From: Noviherbaspirillum soli
GTDB taxonomy: Bacteria; Pseudomonadota; Gammaproteobacteria; Burkholderiales; Burkholderiaceae_D
Reading direction: 5' to 3'
Length of the DNA stretch: 64,000 nt
NCBI RefSeq assembly: GCF_015352955.1
Contig: NZ_JACYOX010000001.1
Span: forward strand, 124,001-188,000
The position numbers and the translations under genes were made by a program. Below, piece by piece: positions 1 through 10,298 of the stretch (positions within the stretch are counted from its first letter, which is position 1; each line of letters starts with the position of its first letter). Under the pieces are notes generated by a model, which searched no databases, had not been told where the DNA came from, and saw only the letters and a list, made by a program, of their open reading frames with translations.

Positions 1-800
1 AGGACGTGGAAAACATCATCCAGAAGCTGCTGCAGAACTGCAATTACGAAGTCGACAAGGCGCAGCGCGGCATCGTCTACATCGACGAAATCGACAAGAT
101 CTCGCGCAAGTCTGACAATCCGTCGATCACCCGCGACGTGTCCGGCGAAGGCGTGCAGCAGGCGCTGCTGAAGCTGATCGAGGGCACGATGGCCTCGGTG
201 CCGCCGCAGGGCGGCCGCAAGCATCCCAACCAGGATTTCGTGCAGATCGACACCACCAACATCCTGTTCATCTGCGGTGGCGCCTTTGACGGCCTGGCAA
301 AGGTGATTTCGGAGCGTTCTGAAAAGAGCGGCATCGGTTTCGGCGCCAGCGTCAAGAGCCAGGCCGAGCGCACGGCCAGCGAAGTGCTGCTGGAAGCGGA
401 ACCCGAGGATCTGATCAAGTTCGGCCTGATTCCCGAGCTGGTCGGCCGTCTGCCCGTGGTGGCGACCCTGAGCGAGCTGAATGAAGCGGCCCTGATCCAG
501 ATTCTTCTGGAGCCGAAGAATGCGCTTGTCAAGCAATACGCGAAGCTTCTGCAGATGGAAGGCGCAGAACTGGAAATCCGTCCCGCGGCCCTGCATGCGG
601 TGGCACGCAAGGCGCTGGCCCGAAAGACGGGTGCCCGCGGCCTGCGGTCCATTCTTGAACACGCGCTGCTGGAAGTGATGTTCGAACTGCCAAACGAGCA
701 GAACGTGGCCAAGGTTGTCATTGATGAAAACACCATCACCAATGGCGCCAAGCCGATTCTGATCTACCACGAACAGCCCAAGGTATCGGGCGCCAAGTAA
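1..800 (+). CDS. clpX: ATP-dependent Clp protease ATP-binding subunit ClpX (C-terminal part, cut by window edge)
   Basis: AAA+ unfoldase that delivers tagged substrates to ClpP. The frame is open from the first base, so the N-terminal zinc domain and Walker A lie outside the window. Visible are Walker B ([10 protein letters not shown]), the RKH loop in [10 protein letters not shown], and the C-terminal sensor-2 segment around [10 protein letters not shown], followed by a normal ClpX end. The gene precedes lon on the same strand, the usual order in beta- and gammaproteobacteria. Identification is by family motifs and is firm; only the 5' end is missing. Confidence 0.97.
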   Translation, partial: DVENIIQKLLQNCNYEVDKAQRGIVYIDEIDKISRKSDNPSITRDVSGEGVQQALLKLIEGTMASVPPQGGRKHPNQDFVQIDTTNILFICGGAFDGLAKVISERSEKSGIGFGASVKSQAERTASEVLLEAEPEDLIKFGLIPELVGRLPVVATLSELNEAALIQILLEPKNALVKQYAKLLQMEGAELEIRPAALHAVARKALARKTGARGLRSILEHALLEVMFELPNEQNVAKVVIDENTITNGAKPILIYHEQPKVSGAK

Positions 801-925
801 CGCCACGGGTGCGGCCGCCGGCCGCACTCCTTTGCGTCAAACTGTAAGAAGTCCAGGTTTTTCTTTGTTTCTTAGGCAGAACCGTTACAATTCGCCCTGT
901 CAACACACAAACAGGCTTACATCGC

Positions 926-966
926 AAAGCCACCCGCGCATAAAAAACGTGAGTGGCTTTTTTATT
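926..966 (+). terminator. Hairpin plus T-run between clpX and lon
   Basis: AAAGCCAC (926-933) pairs with GTGGCTTT (953-960), and the T-run continues to about 963. The hairpin lies about 125 bases after the clpX stop and about 100 bases before lon. It could end clpX transcripts and leave lon under its own promoter. No convincing heat-shock promoter was identified by eye. Confidence 0.6.
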
Positions 967-1061
967 TGTTTTGCAACTAAGCATGTTTTTTGTTGATGCC
1001 CGGGCTTGTGTTTCGGCTGCTCGCGCCAACATCATGAACAGGATTTTTGATAAGGCCCGCC

Positions 1062-3473
1062 ATGACGACTACTTCTACTGTTACCGCACCTACCCAACTG
1101 CCGCTGCTGCCATTGCGCGACGTCGTCGTTTTTCCGCATATGGTGATACCGCTGTTCGTAGGCCGTCCAAAATCAATCAAGGCGCTCGAAGCCGCCATGG
1201 AGCAAGGCAAGAGCATCATGCTGGCAGCGCAGAAGGCCGCTGCCAAGGATGAGCCCTCTGCCGAGGATATTTACGAGATCGGCTGCATAGCCAATATTCT
1301 TCAAATGCTGAAGCTGCCTGACGGCACGGTCAAGGTGCTGGTCGAGGGCGCACAGCGCGCACGGATCCACAAGATCACTGAACTCGACAGCCATTTCACC
1401 GCCGAGCTGACCCCGGTCGAATCCGAGCCGGGTGACGAAGCGGAAGTTGAAGCGATGCGCCGCGCCATCGTCCAGCAGTTCGACCAGTACGTGAAGCTCA
1501 ACAAGAAGATCCCGCCCGAGATCCTGACGTCCCTGGCTGGCATCGACGACGCCGGCCGCCTGGCCGATACCATTGCCGCGCATCTGCCGCTGAAGCTGGA
1601 ACAGAAGCAGGTGATCCTTGAGATCTTCGATGTGGCCAAGCGCCACGAGCACCTGCTGGGCCAACTGGAAGGCGAACTCGACATCCTGCAGGTCGAGAAG
1701 CGCATCCGCGGCCGCGTCAAGCGCCAGATGGAAAAGTCGCAGCGCGAGTATTACCTGAACGAGCAGGTCAAGGCGATCCAGAAGGAACTGGGCGAAGGCG
1801 AAGAGGGCGCGGACCTGGAAGAGCTCGAGAAGAAGATCGTGCTCGCCAAGATGCCCAAGGAAGCCCGCGAGAAGGCGCAGAGCGAACTCAAGAAGCTCAA
1901 GCTGATGTCGCCGATGTCAGCCGAGGCTACCGTGGTGCGCAACTACATCGACACGCTGATCGGCCTGCCGTGGAAGAAGAAGTCCAAGGTCAACAATGAC
2001 CTCGCCAATGCCGAGAAGGTGCTGGAAGACGATCACTATGGACTGGAGAAGGTCAAGGAACGCATCCTGGAATATCTTGCCGTGCAACAGCGCGTCGACA
2101 AGCTGAAGGCGCCTATCCTGTGCTTCGTCGGCCCTCCGGGTGTGGGTAAGACTTCGCTGGGCCAGTCGATCGCCCGCGCGACGAACCGCAAGTTCGTGCG
2201 CATGGCGCTCGGCGGCGTGCGCGACGAAGCCGAGATCCGCGGCCATCGCCGGACTTACATCGGCTCGATGCCTGGCAAGATCCTGCAGAGCCTGTCCAAG
2301 ACCGGCGTGCGCAATCCCTTGTTCCTGCTGGACGAGATCGACAAGCTGGGCATGGATTTCCGCGGCGATCCGTCGTCGGCGCTGCTGGAAGTGCTGGATC
2401 CGGAACAGAACCACACCTTCTCCGACCACTACGTCGAAGTGGACTTCGACCTGTCGGACGTAATGTTCGTGGCGACGTCCAACTCGTACAACATCCCGCC
2501 GGCCCTGCTGGACCGGATGGAAGTCATCCGCCTGTCCGGCTATACCGAGGACGAGAAGACCAGTATTGCGCAGCGCTACCTGCTGCCCAAGCAGATCAAG
2601 AACAACGGCCTGAAGGACGGCGAGATCACGGTGACCGAGGACGCGATCCGCGACATCATCCGTTACTACACCCGGGAAGCCGGCGTTCGTTCGCTCGAGC
2701 GCGAGGTCTCCAAGATCTGCCGCAAGGTGGTGAAGATGCTGCTGTTGTCCAAGAACGAGCGCAAGGTGGAAGTCAATTCCGCTAACCTCGACAAGTTCCT
2801 GGGCGTGCGGCGCTTCGACTTCGGCGTGGCCGAGAAGGAAAACCAGGTTGGCCAGGTGGTTGGACTCGCATGGACCGAGGTCGGCGGCGATTTGCTGACG
2901 ATCGAGGCGATCACGATGCCGGGTAAGGGCGGCGTGATACGTACCGGTACCCTGGGCGACGTGATGAAGGAATCGATCGAGGCCGCTCGCACTGTGGTGC
3001 GCAGCCGGGCTAAATCGCTGGGCATCAAGCCGGAGGTGTTCGAGAAGACCGATATCCATATCCACGTGCCGGAAGGCGCAACGCCGAAGGATGGTCCTTC
3101 CGCGGGTATCGCGATGACGACGGCGCTGGTTTCGGTTTTCTCCGGTATCCCGGTGCGTGCCGACGTCGCGATGACCGGCGAGATCACGCTGCGCGGTGAA
3201 GTTCTGCCGATCGGCGGCCTGAAGGAAAAGCTGCTGGCGGCGCATCGTGGCGGCATCAAGACCGTGCTGATTCCCGAGCAGAACGTGAAGGATCTCGCAG
3301 AGATTCCGGACAACGTGAAAAACAAGCTCGAAATCGTGCCGGTGCGCTGGATCGACAAAGTGCTTGAAATTGCGCTGGAACGCCAGCCGACGCCACTCTC
3401 CGACGAGGAAATGGCCGAAGCGGCAGTGACCAAGCCGGCCGACAAGGCTGATCCGAACGTCGTGAAGCACTGA
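1062..3473 (+). CDS. lon: ATP-dependent Lon protease
   Basis: Cytoplasmic AAA+ serine protease that degrades misfolded and regulatory proteins. From the ATG at 1062 the product is 803 residues, a usual LonA length; a TTG at 1047 in the same frame is a less likely start. Visible in order: N-terminal substrate domain (LPLLPLRDVVVFPHMV), Walker A GPPGVGKT, Walker B FLLDEIDK, and the C-terminal protease domain with catalytic Ser in PKDGPSAG and catalytic Lys in the GGLKEKLLAA segment. It sits downstream of clpX and is followed by a strong terminator. Confidence 0.98.
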   Translation: MTTTSTVTAPTQLPLLPLRDVVVFPHMVIPLFVGRPKSIKALEAAMEQGKSIMLAAQKAAAKDEPSAEDIYEIGCIANILQMLKLPDGTVKVLVEGAQRARIHKITELDSHFTAELTPVESEPGDEAEVEAMRRAIVQQFDQYVKLNKKIPPEILTSLAGIDDAGRLADTIAAHLPLKLEQKQVILEIFDVAKRHEHLLGQLEGELDILQVEKRIRGRVKRQMEKSQREYYLNEQVKAIQKELGEGEEGADLEELEKKIVLAKMPKEAREKAQSELKKLKLMSPMSAEATVVRNYIDTLIGLPWKKKSKVNNDLANAEKVLEDDHYGLEKVKERILEYLAVQQRVDKLKAPILCFVGPPGVGKTSLGQSIARATNRKFVRMALGGVRDEAEIRGHRRTYIGSMPGKILQSLSKTGVRNPLFLLDEIDKLGMDFRGDPSSALLEVLDPEQNHTFSDHYVEVDFDLSDVMFVATSNSYNIPPALLDRMEVIRLSGYTEDEKTSIAQRYLLPKQIKNNGLKDGEITVTEDAIRDIIRYYTREAGVRSLEREVSKICRKVVKMLLLSKNERKVEVNSANLDKFLGVRRFDFGVAEKENQVGQVVGLAWTEVGGDLLTIEAITMPGKGGVIRTGTLGDVMKESIEAARTVVRSRAKSLGIKPEVFEKTDIHIHVPEGATPKDGPSAGIAMTTALVSVFSGIPVRADVAMTGEITLRGEVLPIGGLKEKLLAAHRGGIKTVLIPEQNVKDLAEIPDNVKNKLEIVPVRWIDKVLEIALERQPTPLSDEEMAEAAVTKPADKADPNVVKH

Positions 3474-3490
3474 GCTGTTGCATGCCCCGA

Positions 3491-3520
3491 AATCGCGCTC
3501 CCCGGAGCGCGATTTTTTTT
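3491..3520 (+). terminator. Rho-independent terminator of lon
   Basis: AATCGCGCTC (3491-3500) pairs perfectly with GAGCGCGATT (3505-3514) around a CCCG loop, followed by eight T residues. It lies 18 bases after the lon stop codon. Confidence 0.93.
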
Positions 3521-3680
3521 ACGTCACATAGATGCTGACCGTTGTAAAAATGCAAATGTTGGATCCTTGACACGTTCTGGGCCGACTTGTTAAATACTCG
3601 CTGCGGATTTTCTGCATCCTCGATGATCGATTTATCGTGCGAAAAATCGCAGAGGGGAATAATGAGATGGAGGAGCGAAA

Positions 3681-3953
3681 TTGAACAAGACAGAACTGAT
3701 AGACCATATCGCCGCATCGGCGGAAATACCAAAGGTGACGGCAACCCGCGCGCTGGATGCCGTGCTGAAAGCGGTGACCAGCACCCTGAAGGACAGCGGA
3801 TCGGTGACGCTGGCCGGCTTTGGCACGTTTTTGGTGGGGAAGCGAGCAGCCCGCACTGGGCGCAATCCTCGCACCGGCGACCAGATCAGGATCGCCGCGG
3901 CGCAGGTGCCGAAATTTAGGCCTGGCAAAGCATTGAAAGATGCGATAAACTAG
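3681..3953 (+). CDS. hupB: DNA-binding protein HU
   Basis: Nucleoid-associated histone-like protein of 90 residues, the standard HU length. It begins [11 protein letters not shown] and contains the DNA-binding arm with RNPRTG followed by a [10 protein letters not shown] end. The start codon is TTG at 3681, chosen because a good ribosome-binding site (GGAGG at 3669-3673) lies just upstream and the N-terminus then matches the family exactly. The gene stands alone between the lon terminator and two tRNA genes. HU rather than IHF is supported by the TELIDHIA start. Confidence 0.95.
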   Translation: MNKTELIDHIAASAEIPKVTATRALDAVLKAVTSTLKDSGSVTLAGFGTFLVGKRAARTGRNPRTGDQIRIAAAQVPKFRPGKALKDAIN

Positions 3954-4015
3954 CCGCCTTTGTCGCGGTGACAAGCGGCAAGACCTGGCTGGCTCAGCGA
4001 ATAGCGGTTTTATCG

Positions 4016-4091
4016 GGGTGCTTAGCTCAGTTGGTAGAGCGGCGCCCTTACAAGGCGTAGGTCGGGAGTTCGAGCCTCTCAGCACCCACCA
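4016..4091 (+). tRNA. tRNA-Val(TAC)
   Basis: The acceptor stem GGGTGCT (4016-4022) pairs with AGCACCC (4081-4087) and the CCA end is encoded. The D-loop, a TTCGAGCC T-arm and an anticodon loop with TAC are all present, giving a 76-base cloverleaf. Confidence 0.97.
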
Positions 4092-4137
4092 ACAGCACGT
4101 CAGGAATGGAAGGCTTTCAGCTTTCCGGCAGTACCAA

Positions 4138-4214
4138 GGAGTGGTAGTTCAGTCGGTTAGAATACCGGCCTGTCACGCCGGGGGTCGCGGGTTCGAGTCC
4201 CGTCCACTCCGCCA
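4138..4214 (+). tRNA. tRNA-Asp(GTC)
   Basis: The acceptor stem GGAGTGG pairs with CCACTCC and is followed by GCCA. The anticodon loop CTGTCAC carries GTC and the T-arm holds TTCGAGTC. Length is 77 bases. It lies 46 bases after tRNA-Val and is probably co-transcribed with it. Confidence 0.97.
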
Positions 4215-4221
4215 GAAAACC

Positions 4222-4250
4222 AAAAAGGCGAACTTATGTTCGCCTTTTTT
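4222..4250 (+). terminator. Terminator after the tRNA pair
   Basis: AAAAAGGCGAAC (4222-4233) pairs with GTTCGCCTTTTT (4238-4249) around a TTAT loop, directly after tRNA-Asp. The A-run/T-run symmetry makes it a classical intrinsic terminator. Confidence 0.92.
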
Positions 4251-4302
4251 CATATGCGCTAGAATTTCGCGCACCAAGCAATTTGTCCGTGATCGGTAGA
4301 CC

Positions 4303-6237
4303 ATGTTCGATTTCATCCGTACCCACCAGCGTTTGATGCAGTTTCTGCTGCTGCTCCTGATTGTTCCTTCATTTGCTCTGCTCGGCCTGGAAAGCTATAC
4401 CCGCATGGGCGATGAAACCAATGTCGTGGCCAAGGTGGGCGGACAGAAGGTCACCAAGGAAGAACTGGATGCGGCGCAGCGCCAGCAGGCCGACCGGCTG
4501 CGGCAGGCCTATGGCGCCCAGTTCGATCCACGCATTCTCGATACCCCCGAAGCGCGCCGGGGCCTGCTCGACAACCTGATCGCGCAGAAGGCTCTGGCCG
4601 TGGAAGCGGCGCGCAACCACCTGTCCGTATCCGACGCAGCGCTGCAGCAGAGCATCCTGCAGATTCCGGAACTGCAGTCCGCCGACGGCAAGTTCGACGT
4701 CGAACGCTACAAGGCGCTGCTGGCCGCGCAGGGCATGACGCCTACCATGTATGAAGCGCAGCTGCGCCAGGAAATGGCGCTGCAGCAGATCAATGCGGCA
4801 GTGCAGAACAGCGCGTTCGCGCCCAAGTCGCTGGCGACCCGCCTGTCGGAGATCAACGAGCAGCAGCGTGAAGTGCAGGAGCAGCTGTTCAAGGCATCCG
4901 ACTATGCCGCCAAGGTCAAGGTGACCGACGACATGCTGCAGGCCTATTACGACAAGAGCGGCAGCCGGTTCGAGACGCCGGAGCAGGTGAAGGCCGAATA
5001 CGTGGTGCTGAACGCGGCCAATATCGCCAGCCAGGTGTCGGTCAGCGATGCCGACATCAAGTCGTACTACGAGCAGAATGCGAAGCGGTACACCACCGAA
5101 GAGCAGCGTCGCGCCAGCCACATCCTGATTACCGCGCCCAAGGAGGCGCCAGCCAAGGAGCGCAGCGCCGCCAAGGCCAAGGCCGACGCACTGCTGGCGC
5201 AGTTGCGCAAGAACCCGGGCGACTTCGCCAAGCTGGCCAAGGAAAACTCGCAGGACCCGGGTTCTGCGGAACGCGGCGGCGACCTCGACTTCTTCGGCAA
5301 GGGCATGATGGTCAAGCCGTTCGAGGACGCTGCCTACAAGCTCAAGAAAGGCGAGATCAGCGACGTGGTCGAGTCCGAGTTTGGCTACCACATCATCCAG
5401 GTCACCGATATCAAGCCGGGCGGCGTGCGTTCGCTGGAGCAGGTGAAGGACGAGATCGCTGCCGAGATCAAAAAGCAGCTGGCGGCGAAGAAGTACACCG
5501 AGATGGCCGAGACCTTTTCCAACACCGTCTATGAGCAGGCCGACAGCCTGAAGCCGGTGGCCGACAAGCTGGGGCTGAAGATCGAGTCCGCAACGATCAC
5601 CGGACGCGAGCCCAAGCCGGGCCTGGGCAAGGATGTCCCTTACAACAATGCGAAGTTCCTGGCCGCGCTGTTCGCCGACGAAGCGGTGCGCAACAAGCAT
5701 AATACCGAGGCAGTGGAAGTGGCGCCCAATACCCTGGTGGCCGGCCGTGTCGTGTCGTACCAGCCCAAGGCGCGTCGTCCGCTGGAAGAAGTGAAGCCGC
5801 AGGTCAGGGAACTGGTGCTGCAGCAGGAAGCGATGGCGCTGGCGAAGAAGGCGGGCGAGGCCCGCCTGGCCGAGCTGCAGACCAGGACCGACGCCAACGG
5901 CTTCGGCGCAGCCAAGATGGTATCGCGTACCGCTGCCGGCGGACTGGATGAAAGCGCGTTCATGGCAGTGATGAAGGCGGACGTGAGCAAGCTGCCGGCC
6001 GTGGTCGGCGCGGAATTGCCGGGCCAGGGCTATGGCGTGTACCGCATCAACAAGCTGGCGCCTGCTGCCAAGGTCGATGAGGCGCGCCGTACCGCCGAGC
6101 AGCAGCAGATTGCCGCCGCGCTGTCGCAACAGGAAACGCTGGCCTACATCGACGTGCTGAAGAAGCGCGCCAAGACCAAGCTGGTCAATTCGCCTGCGGC
6201 CCCGGCGGCTGCCGGCGAGCCGGAAGGGCAGAAGTAG
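4303..6237 (+). CDS. ppiD: Peptidyl-prolyl cis-trans isomerase PpiD (SurA/parvulin family)
   Basis: Inner-membrane-anchored periplasmic chaperone that assists folding of exported proteins near the Sec translocon. The 644-residue product starts with a short cytoplasmic tail and one membrane segment (about residues 13-30), then a SurA-like N-domain. A parvulin domain follows at about residues 265-360 (RRASHILI, then [26 protein letters not shown] and FGYHIIQV), and then a long C-terminal domain. The length is typical. Its place after HU and tRNA genes is a conserved Burkholderiales arrangement. Confidence 0.95.
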   Translation: MFDFIRTHQRLMQFLLLLLIVPSFALLGLESYTRMGDETNVVAKVGGQKVTKEELDAAQRQQADRLRQAYGAQFDPRILDTPEARRGLLDNLIAQKALAVEAARNHLSVSDAALQQSILQIPELQSADGKFDVERYKALLAAQGMTPTMYEAQLRQEMALQQINAAVQNSAFAPKSLATRLSEINEQQREVQEQLFKASDYAAKVKVTDDMLQAYYDKSGSRFETPEQVKAEYVVLNAANIASQVSVSDADIKSYYEQNAKRYTTEEQRRASHILITAPKEAPAKERSAAKAKADALLAQLRKNPGDFAKLAKENSQDPGSAERGGDLDFFGKGMMVKPFEDAAYKLKKGEISDVVESEFGYHIIQVTDIKPGGVRSLEQVKDEIAAEIKKQLAAKKYTEMAETFSNTVYEQADSLKPVADKLGLKIESATITGREPKPGLGKDVPYNNAKFLAALFADEAVRNKHNTEAVEVAPNTLVAGRVVSYQPKARRPLEEVKPQVRELVLQQEAMALAKKAGEARLAELQTRTDANGFGAAKMVSRTAAGGLDESAFMAVMKADVSKLPAVVGAELPGQGYGVYRINKLAPAAKVDEARRTAEQQQIAAALSQQETLAYIDVLKKRAKTKLVNSPAAPAAAGEPEGQK

Positions 6238-6279
6238 GCAGAGGAGCGGAACGGCCGGCAGGCAGGCTTACCAAAACAA

Positions 6280-6315
6280 AAAAGGCGCGAAACCCGAGGG
6301 TTTCGCGCCTTTTTT
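6280..6315. terminator. Bidirectional terminator between ppiD and selU
   Basis: A nearly perfect hairpin (AAAAGGCGCGAAACCC pairing with GGGTTTCGCGCC) is flanked by A residues on the left and T residues on the right. It lies between the convergent ppiD and selU genes and can serve both. Confidence 0.92.
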
Positions 6316-6398
6316 GGGGGGCTCATGGCAAGGAGCCCACCCGGAGCGCCTTTGGTTCAGCGTCTTTTTTCAGGCGCCCTGCATCCGGCTGAAACGGG

Positions 6399-7472
6399 TC
6401 AGGACGCGCCCCGGTCAGCCGCCAGCAGCGTCCCGGCCGCATCGTCGAATGCCTGTGCCGAAATGCCCGCGATCTCCAGCACCATGGCATCGCCGAAGCG
6501 GCCGAAGTTGCGGCGGATGGACTTGTTGTACGCCGGATCATAATGGTCGGTCAGCAGTTCTTCCACGAGAGGCTGCATCTTCCCTTCCAGCGCCAACTGC
6601 TGCCAATGACTGATCTTGTCCCGGCCGTACAGCATCGCCAGGCAGTCCAGGCGGGCATTCAGCGCCTCGGGCGCTTCGACGAAGTGCACATAGTCCTCCA
6701 TCAGCAGCGCAACACGGTCAACCTGGGTCAGTTGCACCGAGACGCATTCCGAGGCACGGATTTTTTCCATCAGCGCTTCCGGCACCCGCAGGTTGCCGAC
6801 TTTCTTGCTTTCCGATTCGACATACACCGGGCGCGACGGATCGAAGCCCTGCAACGCATGCCACAGCCTGCTCTCGAACATTTTCTGGCTGGGCTGCAGT
6901 TCGCTGGGCAGGTGGCCCAGCACCGAGCCGCGGTGGGCCGCCAGCTGCTCGAGGTCCAGCACCTGCGCGCCATGCCGGGCCAGTGTCTGCAGGAGGCGGC
7001 TCTTGCCGCTGCCTGTGGTGCCGCATACCACGATGAAGCGAAACCGCGCCGGCAGCTCTGACAGTGCCTGATTCACCTGGCGCCGGTATTCCTTGTAGCC
7101 GCCATCGAGTTGCACCGCCGGCCACCCCACCCTGGCCAGGATGTGGGCCATTGCGCCGCTGCGGTTGCCGCCGCGCCAGCAGTAGACCAGCGGCTTCCAG
7201 TCGCGCGGCTTGTCCAGCAGCGTCCTTTCAAGGTGATTGCCGATGTTGCGCGCCACCAGCGCCGCGCCTTTCTTCTTGGCCTCGAAGGGACTGGCCTGCT
7301 TGTACAGGGTGCCGATCTCGGCGCGCTCGGCGTCGTCCAGCACGGGGCAGTTGATGGCGCCAGGGATGTGGTCCTCGGCGAATTCCGACGGACTGCGAAC
7401 GTCGATGATGGTGTCGTAGCTGCCGAGATCGGGCAGCACGGTGGAAATGGGTAGCAGGACAGGAAACTTCAT
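6399..7472 (-). CDS. selU: tRNA 2-selenouridine synthase (SelU/MnmH)
   Basis: Replaces sulfur by selenium at the wobble 2-thiouridine of certain tRNAs. The 357-residue protein has an N-terminal rhodanese domain (IIDVRSPSEFAEDHIPGA) with the active-site cysteine in YCWRGGNRSG, followed by a P-loop domain (CGTTGSGKS, about residues 149-157) that is typical of SelU. It is the second gene of a minus-strand pair, starting 4 bases after the tesA stop. No selD is in the window, so the selenium donor would be encoded elsewhere. Confidence 0.93.
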   Translation of the reverse strand: MKFPVLLPISTVLPDLGSYDTIIDVRSPSEFAEDHIPGAINCPVLDDAERAEIGTLYKQASPFEAKKKGAALVARNIGNHLERTLLDKPRDWKPLVYCWRGGNRSGAMAHILARVGWPAVQLDGGYKEYRRQVNQALSELPARFRFIVVCGTTGSGKSRLLQTLARHGAQVLDLEQLAAHRGSVLGHLPSELQPSQKMFESRLWHALQGFDPSRPVYVESESKKVGNLRVPEALMEKIRASECVSVQLTQVDRVALLMEDYVHFVEAPEALNARLDCLAMLYGRDKISHWQQLALEGKMQPLVEELLTDHYDPAYNKSIRRNFGRFGDAMVLEIAGISAQAFDDAAGTLLAADRGAS

Positions 7473-7476
7473 TGAA

Positions 7477-8100
7477 TCACTTTACGAGCAGGGGTTGCAG
7501 TCGCGGCCAGACGGTGTCGAGCAGGAGCGGCTGGGCGTCTGCGGTGGGATGCAGGCGGTCGCTCTGGAACAGCTCCGGCCGTTCCACCAGCCGTTCCAGG
7601 AAGAATGGCACCAGCGGCACCTTCTGCTCGGTGGCGAGCTTCTTGAACACCGCGGCAAACTGGCGGGTGTAGTCCGGGCCATAGTTGGGAGGGATCTGCA
7701 TGCCGACCAGCAGCACGCGGGCATGGATGCCCTTGGCGGCGCTGATCATGGCGCGCAGATTGTCCTCAGTGGAAGCCACCGGCAGGCCGCGCAGCGCGTC
7801 ATTGGCGCCCAGTTCCAGCACCATCACATCGGGCTTGTGCTTTTCCAGCAGCGCCGGCAGGCGCGTGCGGCCGCCGCTGGTGGTGTCGCCGCTGATGCTG
7901 GCATTGACCACCCGCACGTCCGGGTTTTCCGCCTTCAGCCGTTTCTCCAGCTGCGCGACCCAGCCGCTGCCGCGCGCCAGGCCGTATTCGGCGGAAAGGC
8001 TGTCGCCCAGCACGAGCAGGGTTTTTGATGCAGAATAGGCGCTCGCCGAGGCGCACAGCAGCGCGGCCATCAGCAGGACGCGCCGTATTTTCCCAACCAT
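7477..8100 (-). CDS. tesA: Periplasmic GDSL esterase / acyl-CoA thioesterase I (TesA family)
   Basis: SGNH hydrolase acting on esters and acyl thioesters in the periplasm. From the ATG at 8100 it is 207 residues with a signal peptide (hydrophobic stretch MAALLCASASAYSAS). Catalytic blocks are present: the GDSL box (LVLGDSLSAEYG), the oxyanion Gly, the GAND block (LELGANDALRG) and the Asp-X-X-His end (SDRLHPTADAQ). An in-frame extension upstream was rejected because the signal peptide would be internal. It is divergent from an ABC ATPase gene, the tesA/ybbA arrangement known from E. coli. Confidence 0.92.
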   Translation of the reverse strand: MVGKIRRVLLMAALLCASASAYSASKTLLVLGDSLSAEYGLARGSGWVAQLEKRLKAENPDVRVVNASISGDTTSGGRTRLPALLEKHKPDVMVLELGANDALRGLPVASTEDNLRAMISAAKGIHARVLLVGMQIPPNYGPDYTRQFAAVFKKLATEQKVPLVPFFLERLVERPELFQSDRLHPTADAQPLLLDTVWPRLQPLLVK

Positions 8101-8125
8101 CGATATCCTTTCCAAGATTGCCTGC

Positions 8126-8839
8126 ATGCCTGCACCGATCAATGCCGAAGTTGCGATTGAAGTTTCCCACCTGAGCAAGCGTGTCGCGGATGCGGCTGGT
8201 GAACTCACCATTCTGAAGGATGTGAATTTTACAGTGCAGGCGGGCGGCACGCTTGCCATCGTCGGCGCGTCGGGGTCCGGCAAGTCGACCCTGCTGGGCC
8301 TGCTGGCTGGCCTCGACACGCCTTCCGAAGGCACCGTGCTGCTCAATGGCGCCGACATCTATGCGCTGGACGAGGACGGCCGCGCCAGCCTGCGCAAGGA
8401 GCAGCTGGGCTTCGTGTTCCAGTCATTCCAGCTGCTGGCGCACCTGACCGCGCTCGAAAACGTGATGCTGCCGCTGGAATTGCGCGGCGACCGCGATGCC
8501 CGCGCCCGGGCCGGGGCCATGCTGGAGCGCGTCGGCCTGAAGGCGCGCCTGGGCCATTATCCGAAATACATGTCAGGCGGCGAACAGCAGCGGGTGGCGC
8601 TGGCCCGTGCCTTCGTCAGCGAGCCGCCGCTGCTGTTTGCCGACGAACCGACCGGCAGCCTGGATGCCGCCACCGGCGACGCGGTGATCGATCTGATGTT
8701 TGCGCTGAACCGCGAGCGCGGATCGACGCTGGTGCTGGTTACCCATGACACCGCGATTGCCGCACTGTGCGAGCGCACCATCACGATTGCGGCCGGCCGG
8801 CTGGTCAATGACCAGCCGCTGCGCGTATCAGCTGGTTGA
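8126..8839 (+). CDS. ABC transporter ATP-binding protein, LolD/YbbA family
   Basis: ATPase subunit of a MacB/LolCDE-type system. The 237-residue protein has Walker A GASGSGKST, Q-loop FVFQSFQLLAHLTALENVMLP, signature SGGEQQRVALARAF, Walker B LLFADEPTGSLD and the H-loop LVTHD. FQSFQLL and EPTGSLD are typical of the LolD/MacB group. In E. coli the homologue ybbA is followed by the large permease ybbP; here no permease follows and the gene end overlaps a convergent gene by 35 bases, so the partner must be elsewhere or absent. The gap to divergent tesA is only 25 bases. Confidence 0.92.
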   Translation: MPAPINAEVAIEVSHLSKRVADAAGELTILKDVNFTVQAGGTLAIVGASGSGKSTLLGLLAGLDTPSEGTVLLNGADIYALDEDGRASLRKEQLGFVFQSFQLLAHLTALENVMLPLELRGDRDARARAGAMLERVGLKARLGHYPKYMSGGEQQRVALARAFVSEPPLLFADEPTGSLDAATGDAVIDLMFALNRERGSTLVLVTHDTAIAALCERTITIAAGRLVNDQPLRVSAG

Positions 8840-10298
8840 GGCAGGTCCGCACCGTTCGCGGCAGTTCGCTGGCCACCAGTCCGACCGGGCCAACACCCTG
8901 ATCCACCAGCATGTCGGCGGCGGCGCCATGCAGCCATACCGCCGCCAGTGCCGCTTCCCATGTCGGCCAACGTTGCGCCAGCAGGGCGCCGCACAGGCCG
9001 GCCAGCACGTCGCCGGTACCTGCGGTGGCCAGCGCCGGGCCGCCGGTGACATTGATCACCACCAGCCCGTCCGGACGGGCAATCACGCTGCCAGCGCCTT
9101 TCAACACCACCACCGCGCCAAAGTCGGCGGCGAGCCGGCGCGCCGCGGCCAGCCGGTCGGCCTGCACCTGGGCGGCGCTGCAGCCGAGCAGGCGGGCTGC
9201 CTCCAGCGGATGCGGCGTGAGCAGCGCGCCGCCGCGGCGGACCAGGCCATTGCGCAGGTCGGCGCCGGCGGACACCATGTTCAGCGCATCCGCGTCCAGC
9301 ACCAGCGGCGCCGCGCCGGCCAGCACCTGGGACAGCATGGAGCGGGCCTGGCCGCTGCTGCCCAGTCCGGGGCCGGCGACCACGGTGGCGTGCTCCAGGT
9401 CGAGGTCGGCTGCGCGGCGGCACATGATTTCCGGATGCGGCGGGTCATAGGCGGGCGGCTCGGCCAGGAAGCCTGCGAAAACCCGGCCTGCGCCGCTGAG
9501 CGCGGCGGTGCGGGCGGCCAGGATGGCGGCGCCTGACATGCCCTGGGCGCCACCGAGGATCGCGACATCGCCGTAGCTGCCCTTATGGGAATTCTGCCGG
9601 CGCGGCCGCAGGTTTGCCGCAAACAGGTTGCTGCCGGCCAGCCACGCCGCCGGCGCCGGAAAGAGCGCCGGGTCGGTCTCCAGGCCGGCCACATCCACCA
9701 GGCCGGCATGGTCGCAGCCATCGGCGGTATGCAGGCCCGGCTTGTCGGCGATGAATGTCAGGGTATGGCTGGCCTGAATGGCCACGCCATCGGGACCGAC
9801 GATGGCGCCGGTATCGGCATCCAAACCGCTGGGCACATCCAGCGCGAGAACCGGACAGCGCAGGCGGTTCACCGCGCGCACCAGTTCAGCCAGGTCGCCA
9901 GCGATGGGCCGGGCCAGACCGATGCCGAACAGGCCATCGAGCACCAGGTCCCAGCCGGCCGCCATATCAGCCGGGGCGAATTGCGCCGTACTCGCCTGCG
10001 CCCGGCGCAGCGCATCCGCGGCATCGGCCGACAGCGACGACGGGCTGCCGCGGAAATCGATGGTCACCGGCCAGCCCCGGCCCGCCAGCAGGATGGCCGC
10101 CTCCATTGCGTCACCGCCGTTGTTGCCGGGGCCGGCAAGCGCCAGCACCCGGCCGCCAGCCGGCAACAGCCGCACGGCGAGCCCGGCGGCGGCCGCGCCG
10201 GCGCGGCGCATCAGGGCGCCGGCCGGGGCAGCCGCCAGCGCCGCGTGTTCGATGGCGCGCACCTGGGCAACGCCGTAGAGGCTGCGCGCCGGCTTCAT
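8805..10298 (-). CDS. nnr: Bifunctional NAD(P)H-hydrate epimerase / ADP-dependent NAD(P)H-hydrate dehydratase
   Basis: Repairs hydrated NADH and NADPH. From the ATG at 10298 it is 497 residues. The N-terminal epimerase domain shows [13 protein letters not shown] and [12 protein letters not shown]. The C-terminal ribokinase-like dehydratase domain shows [41 protein letters not shown] and GTGDVLAG. The ATG overlaps the upstream oxidoreductase stop as ATGA, so translation is probably coupled. Its 3' end overlaps the convergent ABC ATPase gene by 35 bases. Confidence 0.95.
   Translation of the reverse strand: MKPARSLYGVAQVRAIEHAALAAAPAGALMRRAGAAAAGLAVRLLPAGGRVLALAGPGNNGGDAMEAAILLAGRGWPVTIDFRGSPSSLSADAADALRRAQASTAQFAPADMAAGWDLVLDGLFGIGLARPIAGDLAELVRAVNRLRCPVLALDVPSGLDADTGAIVGPDGVAIQASHTLTFIADKPGLHTADGCDHAGLVDVAGLETDPALFPAPAAWLAGSNLFAANLRPRRQNSHKGSYGDVAILGGAQGMSGAAILAARTAALSGAGRVFAGFLAEPPAYDPPHPEIMCRRAADLDLEHATVVAGPGLGSSGQARSMLSQVLAGAAPLVLDADALNMVSAGADLRNGLVRRGGALLTPHPLEAARLLGCSAAQVQADRLAAARRLAADFGAVVVLKGAGSVIARPDGLVVINVTGGPALATAGTGDVLAGLCGALLAQRWPTWEAALAAVWLHGAAADMLVDQGVGPVGLVASELPRTVRTCLNQLIRAAAGH

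Noticed and set aside
4018-4299. Open frame across the tRNA genes
   Set aside because: It runs through both tRNAs and a terminator; not coding.
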